Assembly: GCA_017881545.1 (NCBI GenBank)
Contig: JADGQU010000027.1
Span: forward strand, 1-14,126
Origin: Gemmatimonadaceae bacterium
GTDB taxonomy: Bacteria; Gemmatimonadota; Gemmatimonadetes; Gemmatimonadales; Gemmatimonadaceae
DNA length: 14,126 bases
Reading direction: 5' to 3'
Shown here: in pieces, positions 1 to 5,580 of the stretch
Numbering within the stretch: position 1 is the first letter of the stretch
How the letters are laid out: each line of letters begins with the position of its first letter
Made by a program: the position numbers and the translations under genes
Notes under the pieces: model-generated
What the model saw: only the letters and a program-made list of their open reading frames with translations
Databases searched by the model: none
Told to the model about the DNA's origin: nothing

Positions 1-183
1 GAAGTGGACGCCGAGGCCCAGAAGGCAGGCGACAAGCACTATTTCGGACTAATTCGTGGGCTCGCCCTTCAAGCCTATTTCTCTTCCGAGATCGGGATGA
101 CGAAAGCGCTCCGCTACATCATGGTCCCTGGAAAATGGGTGGGATGCGTTCCACTGGCTCCGGGACAGCCGGCATGGGCATGA
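1..183 (+). CDS. Gluconate 2-dehydrogenase subunit 3 family protein, C-terminal part (5' end outside window)
   Basis: Frame 1 is open from the first base to a TGA at 181-183 and gives the last 60 residues of a protein. The tail has the family's hallmarks: an aromatic-rich helix, the stretch SSEIGMTKALRY, then VPGKW-GCVPLAPGQPAWA at the C-terminus. Members of this family are small, usually Tat-exported subunits that partner a GMC-type flavoprotein and a cytochrome c. The complexes oxidise gluconate, and in LacA/LacB-like systems they oxidise glycosides at C3. The catalytic GMC subunit is expected nearby but is not in view. The next gene starts 31 bases later on the same strand, so co-transcription with the sugar genes is likely. 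The family call is firm; the substrate is unknown. Confidence 0.85.
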   Translation, partial: EVDAEAQKAGDKHYFGLIRGLALQAYFSSEIGMTKALRYIMVPGKWVGCVPLAPGQPAWA

Positions 184-202
184 CGTCGGGCGACGTCGTA
201 CC

Positions 203-209
203 GGAGAAG
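203..209 (+). promoter_or_regulatory. Ribosome binding site deciding the TTG start of the Gfo/Idh/MocA gene
   Basis: GGAGAAG lies 5 bases before the TTG at 215. No ATG or GTG in this frame sits near the expected N-terminus. The TTG puts the Rossmann strand VKIGIVGS right at the beginning, as is normal for the family. Confidence 0.6.
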
Positions 210-214
210 ACAAC

Positions 215-1321
215 TTGTCGAAGGTGAAGATCGGAATCGTCGGCTCTCGCTTTCAGGCTGATTGCATCGCTGCGTCGGTGAAGGCGATGCCCGAGGAAAT
301 GGAGGTGGTTGCCGTGGCTTCCCCGTCGAAGGGGAACGCGGAGGCATTCGCGCGGCGCCACGGAATTGCTGCCTTCTACTCCGACTACCGCGAGATGCTG
401 CGCGACCCCGCAATCGAAATGATCTCGATTACAGCGCCGAATCGGCTGCACGCGCAAATCACGATCGACGCCGCCGCGGCGGGCAAACACGTCGTCTGTG
501 AGAAGCCGCTCTGCGTGACGCTCGAGGAAGCCGACGCCATGATCGACGCGTGCGCGAAGGCCGGTGTTCTACTCCTTTACGCCGAGGAGCTTTTCTTCGC
601 GCCGAAATACGTGAAGGCAAAGCAGATGGCGGATGAAGGGGCGTTCGGCCGCGTTCACCTCGTGAAACAGGGTGAGAAACATTCAGGCCCGCACTCCGAT
701 TGGTTCTGGGACGTCGATCAATCCGGGGGCGGCACCCTCATGGACCTCGGCTGCCACGGTATCGCCTTCTGCTGGTGGTTCCTCGGCGAACAGAAAGTAA
801 AAAGCGTTTACGCGCAGCTCTCAACCCAGGTCAACGCCTGGCGCACTCAAGGCGACGATGAGGCAATCACCATCATCGAGTTCGAGAACGGCGCGGTCGG
901 CGTGGTCGAGAACAGCTGGAACCGGCCGGGCGGAATGGATGACTCGATCGAAGTCTTCGGCGACAAGGGACAGACGTACGCCGACATGCTGATGGGGAAC
1001 GCTCTGCCCACGTATTCCGAGACGGGGTTTGGCTACGCCGTCGAGAAAGCGTCCTCCACCAAAGGGTGGACGTACCCGGTGTTCGAGGAGCACTGGAACT
1101 ACGGGTTCCCGCAAGAGATGCGTCACTTCGCGCGCTGTGTGCGCGGGAAGGAGGAGCCGATCTCGGACGGGGAAACCGGGCGCGTCGTGCAGGAAGTGCT
1201 CTACGCCGCCTACGCGTCGGCCGGATTGGGTCGGAAGATCACGCTGCCCTTCCGTCCGAAAGGAATCTCCAAGCCGATCGATCTCTGGAAGAAGCCGGAG
1301 CTGGCGCAAGCCGCGCTCTGA
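215..1321 (+). CDS. Gfo/Idh/MocA family NAD(P)-dependent oxidoreductase
   Basis: This 368-residue cytoplasmic dehydrogenase has the usual family length. Residues 4-10 (VKIGIVG) open the N-terminal Rossmann fold. The signature EKP motif is at 96-98, with Lys97 the expected catalytic or cofactor lysine. The C-terminal domain carries GGGTLMDLGCH at 171-181, whose Asp177 and His181 match the conserved D-x-G-x-H. Family members oxidise or reduce sugar hydroxyl or keto groups, or epimerise sugars through keto intermediates. After a gluconate dehydrogenase/LacB-like subunit and before a ROK kinase, it probably acts on an oxidised sugar or inositol-like compound; this is inference. It starts with TTG behind a good ribosome binding site, and its TGA shares one base with the ATG of the next gene, so translation is coupled. 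Confidence 0.9.
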   Translation: MSKVKIGIVGSRFQADCIAASVKAMPEEMEVVAVASPSKGNAEAFARRHGIAAFYSDYREMLRDPAIEMISITAPNRLHAQITIDAAAAGKHVVCEKPLCVTLEEADAMIDACAKAGVLLLYAEELFFAPKYVKAKQMADEGAFGRVHLVKQGEKHSGPHSDWFWDVDQSGGGTLMDLGCHGIAFCWWFLGEQKVKSVYAQLSTQVNAWRTQGDDEAITIIEFENGAVGVVENSWNRPGGMDDSIEVFGDKGQTYADMLMGNALPTYSETGFGYAVEKASSTKGWTYPVFEEHWNYGFPQEMRHFARCVRGKEEPISDGETGRVVQEVLYAAYASAGLGRKITLPFRPKGISKPIDLWKKPELAQAAL

Positions 1322-2223
1322 TGCGGCTCGCCGGCGCGATCGACATCGGCGGTAGCTCTACCAAGCTCGGGATCGTTGCCGAGGACGGTAGCATTATCCG
1401 GCGTGATTCTGTTCCGACAAGCCTGCACGGTGAGCCGATGGTCGTCGTCGACGCGATAGTAGCATCGCTTCAACCAATGCTGGACGCCGGGGGCACCGAA
1501 GGCAAACCGGTGTCAGGCATCGGAGTATCGGTCGCCGGTTTTCTCAATCGCGATCACTCCGCGATGGTCCACAACGCGAATCTCCCCGCGCTCCACGACT
1601 TTCCGCTGCGTCAGTCTCTCAAGGAACGCCTCGGCTTCGACTGTCGGCTCGAAGTCGACTCGAATGCCGCGGTCGTCGCCGAATACCAGTACGGGGCGGG
1701 CCGAGGGTCGGCGCGATTGTTGGGCGTCACCATGGGAACGGGGCTCGGTGGCGGAGTGATCATCGATGGCAAGCTGCTGCGTTTTACTGGTGAGTGTGCG
1801 GGCGATCTCGGCCACATCATCGTCGATCACAAGGGACGCCTGTGCACCTGTGGCGCGCGCGGATGCCTCGAGGCCATGGTCAACTCGGCGTCGCTGTCGG
1901 AGCGGGCGGGCGGGCGCGCGGTTCGCGAGATAATCACCAGCGCGAGAGAAGGAGATCAGCTCGCGATGACCGCGCTGGCCGAGACGGGGTGGTGGCTCGG
2001 GCTCGGCCTGGCGTCGCTCTCACCGATCTTCTCGCCGGATAGAATCGTGGTCGGCGGAGGGATCGCCGCCGCCGGAGAGCTCATACTCGAGGCGACGCGG
2101 GCGAGCTACCGCACGCACGCACGTCCGGAGTTTCGCGAGAAGACCCAGGTCGTTGGGTCGTCGTTCGAGGGATGGGAAGGGATTGTCGGCGCGGCCAGCC
2201 AGTTCCTCAACCCAATCGCATAG
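1321..2223 (+). CDS. ROK family sugar kinase
   Basis: This 300-residue cytoplasmic kinase has the normal length for glucokinase or N-acetyl-hexosamine kinases of the ROK family. Visible motifs are the N-terminal phosphate loop AIDIGGSSTK (6-15), the catalytic-base segment EVDSN with Asp113, the second nucleotide loop GTGLGGG (139-145), and the ROK zinc site: His165 in GDLGH plus the cysteines of CTCGARGCLE (175-184). The usual Glu of the E-x-G-H motif is Asp here, a conservative change. The frame is open far upstream (to 1066), but ATG 1321 is chosen because it overlaps the preceding stop by one base and puts the phosphate loop at residue 8. It would phosphorylate a hexose or amino sugar with ATP; the NagB-like neighbour favours an amino sugar, though glucose is possible. 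Confidence 0.9.
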   Translation: MRLAGAIDIGGSSTKLGIVAEDGSIIRRDSVPTSLHGEPMVVVDAIVASLQPMLDAGGTEGKPVSGIGVSVAGFLNRDHSAMVHNANLPALHDFPLRQSLKERLGFDCRLEVDSNAAVVAEYQYGAGRGSARLLGVTMGTGLGGGVIIDGKLLRFTGECAGDLGHIIVDHKGRLCTCGARGCLEAMVNSASLSERAGGRAVREIITSAREGDQLAMTALAETGWWLGLGLASLSPIFSPDRIVVGGGIAAAGELILEATRASYRTHARPEFREKTQVVGSSFEGWEGIVGAASQFLNPIA

Positions 2224-2229
2224 CGATTC

Positions 2230-3030
2230 ATGTCGCGGGCATTCGTGCGGGTTTTTCCATCAGCCGATGCCATTGGAGAGCACGTGGCGGAGCGATTGCT
2301 CGACCGCATAGAGCGGGCGGGCGCCTCCGCCAGGCAATTCGTGCTCGGATGCCCAACTGGCCGGACGCCGAAGCCGGTGTACGGCGCGATGGCGAGGCGG
2401 TTGGCGGAGAAGTCACAGGACCTGAGCCATCTGGTTCTGGTGATGATGGATGAGTACCTCGTGCCGGCGGGCAAGGGATTCCAATACGCAGCGGCTGACA
2501 AGCCATGGTCCTGTCACCATTTTGCCCGGAGCGAGATCGCCAATCGGTTGAATCAGGGCCTCACACCAGGGCGTCGGCTGCGCGACGATTCGATTTGGTT
2601 TCCCGATCCGCGCGACCCGGCCGCGTACGAATCGAAGATCGGCGACGCGGGAGGAATCGACTTCTTCATTTTGGCTTCGGGCGCGAGCGACGGGCATGTG
2701 GCGTTCAACCCGCCCGGGAGTGCTCGCGACAGTCGCACGCGGATCATCCAGCTCTCAGAAGACACGCGTCGCGATAATCTTCAGACCTTTCCGGCGTTCG
2801 GCACGCTCGCCGCTGTGCCCGGCCACGGGATCAGCGTCGGCATTGACACTATCGCGTCGGCAAAGGAGAGCGTGATGATTGTGTGGGGATCTGGGAAGCG
2901 TTTGACCCTGACTCGAATGAAGCGCGCCGAGCGATACGAGCCGGATTGGCCGGCCACCGTGATTCACGAGTGCGTGGTCGGGGAGATACTCGCCGACACG
3001 GACGCCGCCAAGCCGCCGGACGCCCGTTGA
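2230..3030 (+). CDS. NagB-family glucosamine-6-phosphate deaminase/isomerase-like protein, altered active site
   Basis: This 266-residue protein matches the length and motif order of NagB. It has the phosphate-binding loop LGCPTGRTP (39-47), MMDEY (72-76, with Asp74 matching the NagB base Asp72), and the DGH-AFN segment (154-160), followed by SRTRIIQL, a late valine-proline-rich turn and a SVGIDTI strand. Classical NagB turns glucosamine-6-phosphate into fructose-6-phosphate and ammonia using Asp72 and the Asp141-His143-Glu148 group. Asp154 and His156 are kept here, but the Glu position is Pro161 (FNPPGS instead of FNEP). The protein may be a deaminase variant, an isomerase or a lactonase-type relative. 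It starts 6 bases after the ROK stop, and its TGA lies inside the TTG start of cutC. Confidence 0.8.
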   Translation: MSRAFVRVFPSADAIGEHVAERLLDRIERAGASARQFVLGCPTGRTPKPVYGAMARRLAEKSQDLSHLVLVMMDEYLVPAGKGFQYAAADKPWSCHHFARSEIANRLNQGLTPGRRLRDDSIWFPDPRDPAAYESKIGDAGGIDFFILASGASDGHVAFNPPGSARDSRTRIIQLSEDTRRDNLQTFPAFGTLAAVPGHGISVGIDTIASAKESVMIVWGSGKRLTLTRMKRAERYEPDWPATVIHECVVGEILADTDAAKPPDAR

Positions 3031-3698
3031 TCGTCGTTGAGGCGGCGGTCGAGACACTCGATTCCGCTCTCGCTGCCGAGCGGGCCGGCGCCGACCGGAT
3101 CGAGCTGTGTGCGAATCTGAGCGATGGTGGCACGACGCCCGGGGCGCGATTGATCGGGGACGTCGTCCAGGGAATGCACCTTCCGGTGTTCGTGCTGATC
3201 AGGCCGCGCGCAGGCGACTTCGTTTATTCGGGCGATGAATTCAAGCAGATGATCCGAGACATCAAGCTGGCCGGAACCGTGGGCATCGCCGGGATCGTGA
3301 CTGGTGCGCTCGGCTCTGATGGTCGCGTCGACGCAGAGCGCACGCGCATTCTGGTCGAAGCGGCATCAGGACTGCCCGTGACATTTCACCGCGCGATTGA
3401 TTCCGCGGTGAATTTGCCGGCCGCGCTCGAGGCGGTGATTGAAGCGGGCGCAAGCAGAGTGCTCACTTCAGGAGGCGCGGCGACGGCGTTGGAAGGTGTC
3501 GATATCATCGCAACGCTCGTTGGTCAGGCACGTGAGCGGATCACGATCATCGCCGGCGGCGGAATTCGGGAGCACAACGTGGGCGATGTGATCGAGCGGT
3601 CGGGGGTCGGCGAAGTCCACGGTCGACTCGTCGACGAGGCGCAAATGCGGGGGCTCATCGGCATGGTGAGGAAACACCGGGGCGCCGGGAAGGATTGA
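3027..3698 (+). CDS. cutC: CutC family protein (PF03932 TIM barrel)
   Basis: This 223-residue protein is near-complete for CutC. It has the ordered motifs VEAAVETLDSA (4-14), RIELCANLSDGGTTP, VLIRPRAGDFVYS, the I-VTGALGSDGRVD strand, VTFHRAID, RVLTSGG, IAGGGI and the closing EVHGR. The frame is open from 2883, but that extension lies wholly inside the NagB-like gene and is not CutC-like. TTG 3027 is chosen because it starts exactly at the conserved N-terminus and overlaps the upstream stop as TTGA, a 4-nt coupling. CutC was named from copper-sensitive mutants, but a direct copper role is disputed. The barrel fold with its conserved acidic and histidine residues suggests an enzyme. The operon points to sugar metabolism (inference). 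Confidence 0.92.
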   Translation: MIVVEAAVETLDSALAAERAGADRIELCANLSDGGTTPGARLIGDVVQGMHLPVFVLIRPRAGDFVYSGDEFKQMIRDIKLAGTVGIAGIVTGALGSDGRVDAERTRILVEAASGLPVTFHRAIDSAVNLPAALEAVIEAGASRVLTSGGAATALEGVDIIATLVGQARERITIIAGGGIREHNVGDVIERSGVGEVHGRLVDEAQMRGLIGMVRKHRGAGKD

Positions 3699-3775
3699 CA
3701 GGAGCGCCAGACTCAAGGGGCCTGGCCGATCCTCAGCATGTGGCCGTAGCGCCAGAAGTGCCCGGCCATCATGTT

Positions 3776-3799
3776 AGGAAGCAGACCGCCTGCTTACCT
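3776..3799 (+). other. Small hairpin in the leader of the DUF2277 gene
   Basis: AAGCAG (3779-3784) pairs with CTGCTT (3790-3795) around a 5-base loop, and AGG/CCT extends the stem past a one-base bulge. It lies about 20 bases before the DUF2277 start. No T-run follows, so it is not a typical intrinsic terminator; its role is unknown. Confidence 0.3.
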
Positions 3800-3804
3800 G
3801 ACCC

Positions 3805-3810
3805 GGAGGA
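3805..3810 (+). promoter_or_regulatory. Strong ribosome binding site for the DUF2277 gene
   Basis: GGAGGA sits 8 bases before ATG 3819. It settles the start at the conserved MCRNIKTL N-terminus rather than at the upstream in-frame ATG at 3771. Confidence 0.75.
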
Positions 3811-3818
3811 GTACGAGG

Positions 3819-4085
3819 ATGTGCCGGAACATCAAGACGCTCGCCAACTTTGAGCCCCCCGCGACCGACGACGAGATCCACGCGTCATCGCTTCAATTCG
3901 TGCGCAAGCTGAGCGGCACGACGAAACCGTCGCGCGCGAACGAAGCCGCGTTCAATCAGGCCGTCGAGGAAGTGACCGCGGCCGCGCATCGATTGGTCCA
4001 CTCGCTGCACACGAACGCTCCGCCGCGAAACCGCGAAGTCGAGATGCAGAAAGCGCGGGAGAGATCGCTCAAGCGATTCGCCTGA
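3819..4085 (+). CDS. DUF2277 family protein
   Basis: This 88-residue soluble protein matches DUF2277 along its whole length. It begins MCRNIKTLANFEPPATDDEI, continues with a helix SLQFVRKLSG, then NEAAFNQAVEEV and a C-terminal TNAPPRNREVE followed by a basic helix. The function of the family is not known. It contains the single early cysteine typical of the family. An in-frame ATG at 3771 would add 16 residues (proline- and arginine-rich) not found in the family, so 3819 with its GGAGGA is preferred. It lies 120 bases after cutC on the same strand and is probably transcribed separately, though no clear promoter is visible. Confidence 0.88.
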   Translation: MCRNIKTLANFEPPATDDEIHASSLQFVRKLSGTTKPSRANEAAFNQAVEEVTAAAHRLVHSLHTNAPPRNREVEMQKARERSLKRFA

Positions 4086-4124
4086 GGGATTATGACGGCG
4101 ACAGCCCGGGCACCGTATTATGGT

Positions 4125-4202
4125 GTTACAACGCGCTGGGCGGCGCCCGAGTTGCGGCTACGTCGAGCTGTACGCGAAGAGCATTTGACACCCGCGCGTA
4201 AC
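4125..4202. repeat. Imperfect inverted repeat in the intergenic region
   Basis: GTTAC-aac-GCGC at 4125-4136 faces GCGCGTAAC at 4194-4202. The nine paired bases are interrupted only by a three-base bulge and enclose about 57 bases that hold a smaller GGGC/GCCC stem. The region 4086-4294 (209 bases) otherwise holds no gene I can support and no convincing promoter. Confidence 0.35.
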
Positions 4203-4294
4203 ATCGCCAGGCGGGCTTTGTGGCACCCGGGGCACGACGCTTGATGATGTCCTGGTTCTAGATCAATGTATTCCTAACCCTGACGGGGACGCGT

Positions 4295-4723
4295 ATGCCA
4301 GGTGGGCCAATCGAAGCGCTGCTGCTGGATCACGAGAAGCAGTACTGGCAGGCGATCAAGGACAGGGACGTGGTGGCGGCCATGCGACTGACCGACGACC
4401 CGTGCATCGTCACCGGCGCCCAGGGTGTCGCGCGCATCAGCCGGGAAGCGTTCGCCACAATGCTGAAGGCCGGCGGCTGGACGCTTCACGAGTTCACGCT
4501 GAGCGATGTTCAGGTGCGCGTCATCAACCAGGGAGTCGCGATCGTCGCCTACAAGGTCAAGGAATTGTTGACCGTCGATGGAAGGCCGGTGACGCTCGAT
4601 GCGTCCGACGCATCCGTCTGGGTGCGGCGCGAAGAACAGTGGGTGTGCGCGCTGCACACGGAAGCCATCGCCGGCGACCCGTTCGGCCGCGACAAGCAGC
4701 CGATGGCCCCCAAGAGGTTTTAG
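4295..4723 (+). CDS. NTF2-like / DUF4440 family protein
   Basis: This 142-residue soluble protein without a signal peptide has the layout of a small NTF2-like cone fold. An N-terminal helix (EALLLDHEKQYWQAIKDRDV, 7-26) leads into an 'AAMRLTDDPCIVTGAQG' turn, a helix (REAFATMLKAGGWTL), then strands VQVRVINQGVAIVAYKVKEL, a DGRPVTLDASDASVWVRR pair and a final strand EQWVCALHTEAI. The W-V--R---W-C--H-E ending is typical of DUF4440/SnoaL-like proteins, which range from enzymes to ligand-binding proteins, so the function cannot be given. ATG 4295 follows a GGGGA at 4285-4289. Neighbours do not suggest a pathway. Confidence 0.75.
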   Translation: MPGGPIEALLLDHEKQYWQAIKDRDVVAAMRLTDDPCIVTGAQGVARISREAFATMLKAGGWTLHEFTLSDVQVRVINQGVAIVAYKVKELLTVDGRPVTLDASDASVWVRREEQWVCALHTEAIAGDPFGRDKQPMAPKRF

Positions 4724-4832
4724 AGCCTGCCTGCAGGACGACTCCGTGGAAGAACGCCTGACGGCTGGCGGAAGAACTCGCGCCGCGCACGGATTTTGAT
4801 TGAACTGACTGGCAACCAAACCACTCATCGCC

Positions 4833-5264
4833 ATGACAGATCCTACTTCTCCGCCGCTCCGACCCAGGGTACTCCCGCAGGATCATTTCAGAAGCATCGT
4901 TGCGGCGCTGATCACCCTGCTCACGTTATACGGTTGGATCGATGCGCTTGGCCGCACGCCGATGCGCCATGCACTCATGGCTCAAACACGGCTCTGGTGG
5001 ATCGAGCAGATCGTGAGCTTCGTCCTGGCGATTGTGTGCATCGGCATAATCTTCGGCAAGCGCTCGCTTCTCGCTCCGGCGTTCTGGCTGACGGTCTACT
5101 CGCTGGTGTTCGACATCATGCGGTGGATCTTCGAGCTGGTCGAACATGATATCCGGATTCCGGTCGCGCTCGTTCTTTATGCGCTCTTTTTGTGGCGGCT
5201 GTGGATCACCCGGAGACAGGTCGCGGCGACTGACGACACCCTCGTGGCTGACGCTTCCCCCTAG
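4833..5264 (+). CDS. Hypothetical four-helix membrane protein
   Basis: I do not recognise this 143-residue protein. After a short proline-rich N-terminus, four hydrophobic segments are visible at about 22-40, 56-76, 79-101 and 108-126, with a short charged tail. The loop after the first helix is short and basic (GRTPMRHALM), and aromatic residues cluster at the helix ends (QTRLWWIEQ, FDIMRWIFELVEHD, LFLWRLWITRR). The codon pattern and the clean hydrophobic periodicity support a real gene, although no clear ribosome binding site precedes ATG 4833. It lies 109 bases after the NTF2-like gene and 63 bases before the DUF2905 gene, which is also a membrane protein. Confidence 0.7.
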   Translation: MTDPTSPPLRPRVLPQDHFRSIVAALITLLTLYGWIDALGRTPMRHALMAQTRLWWIEQIVSFVLAIVCIGIIFGKRSLLAPAFWLTVYSLVFDIMRWIFELVEHDIRIPVALVLYALFLWRLWITRRQVAATDDTLVADASP

Positions 5265-5327
5265 GGGCTGCTGTGCTCGCAGGCCCATACAGTAGCGGTC
5301 TTCGTGTCCGGGCTGTAACTATTTACT

Positions 5328-5549
5328 GTGGGAAACAAGCCGCTCGGCCAACTCATCGTCGTGACTGGCCTCGCTCTCGTAGTCGTCGGGCTGGTCGCGA
5401 TGCGCGGATGGCTCGGATGGTTTGGCCACCTGCCGGGGGATGTGCGTGTCGAGCGCGAGAACGTGCGGGTGTATGTGCCGATCGTATCGATGTTGCTGAT
5501 TTCGCTCCTTTTCAGCGTGCTGTCATACGTCCTACGTCGTATCTCCTGA
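5328..5549 (+). CDS. DUF2905 family small membrane protein
   Basis: This 73-residue inner-membrane protein matches DUF2905. It has an N-terminal transmembrane helix (about 8-27), the family signature GHLPGDVRVERENVRVYVPI (33-52), and a second transmembrane helix (about 51-69) ending in basic residues. The family's function is unknown. The start is GTG at 5328; no ATG lies nearby, and the next in-frame ATG (5401) would delete most of the first helix. There is no Shine-Dalgarno-like sequence in front, so translation may depend on a leaderless transcript or on coupling. Confidence 0.85.
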   Translation: MGNKPLGQLIVVTGLALVVVGLVAMRGWLGWFGHLPGDVRVERENVRVYVPIVSMLLISLLFSVLSYVLRRIS

Positions 5550-5557
5550 AACCGGCT

Positions 5558-5572
5558 CGCGGCTGAGCCGCG
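5558..5572. other. GC-rich palindrome between the DUF2905 gene and the secreted-protein gene
   Basis: CGCGGCT and AGCCGCG flank a single G. As RNA this could form a stem of about 5 bp with a 5-base loop, 8 bases after the DUF2905 stop. There is no T-run, so intrinsic termination is uncertain. It also occludes the region where a ribosome binding site for TTG 5581 would lie. Confidence 0.35.
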
Positions 5573-5580
5573 GCGGGCTG

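Noticed and set aside
1066..1320. An 85-residue N-terminal extension of the ROK kinase
   Set aside because: It lies inside the Gfo/Idh/MocA gene in another frame, is arginine-rich and not ROK-like; ATG 1321 fits the family and the overlap.
2883..3026. A 48-residue N-terminal extension of CutC
   Set aside because: It overlaps the NagB-like gene and does not resemble CutC; the TTG at 3027 begins exactly at the conserved N-terminus.
3695..3723. TTGACA at the end of cutC as a promoter for the DUF2277 gene
   Set aside because: No -10-like hexamer lies 16-18 bases downstream; the match arises partly from the cutC stop codon.
4125..4202. Possible integron attC site
   Set aside because: The inverted repeat ends GTTAC/GTAAC do not match RYYYAAC/GTTRRRY in the right orientation, and there is no integrase or cassette array.
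4092..4244. Short ORF MTATARAPYYGV... in the gap before the NTF2-like gene
   Set aside because: No ribosome binding site, no recognisable motif and an arginine-rich composition expected by chance.
4231..4246. Sigma-54-like -24/-12 element GGGCACG-N4-TTGAT
   Set aside because: The spacing is right, but the nearly invariant GC of the -12 box is missing and no activator gene is near.
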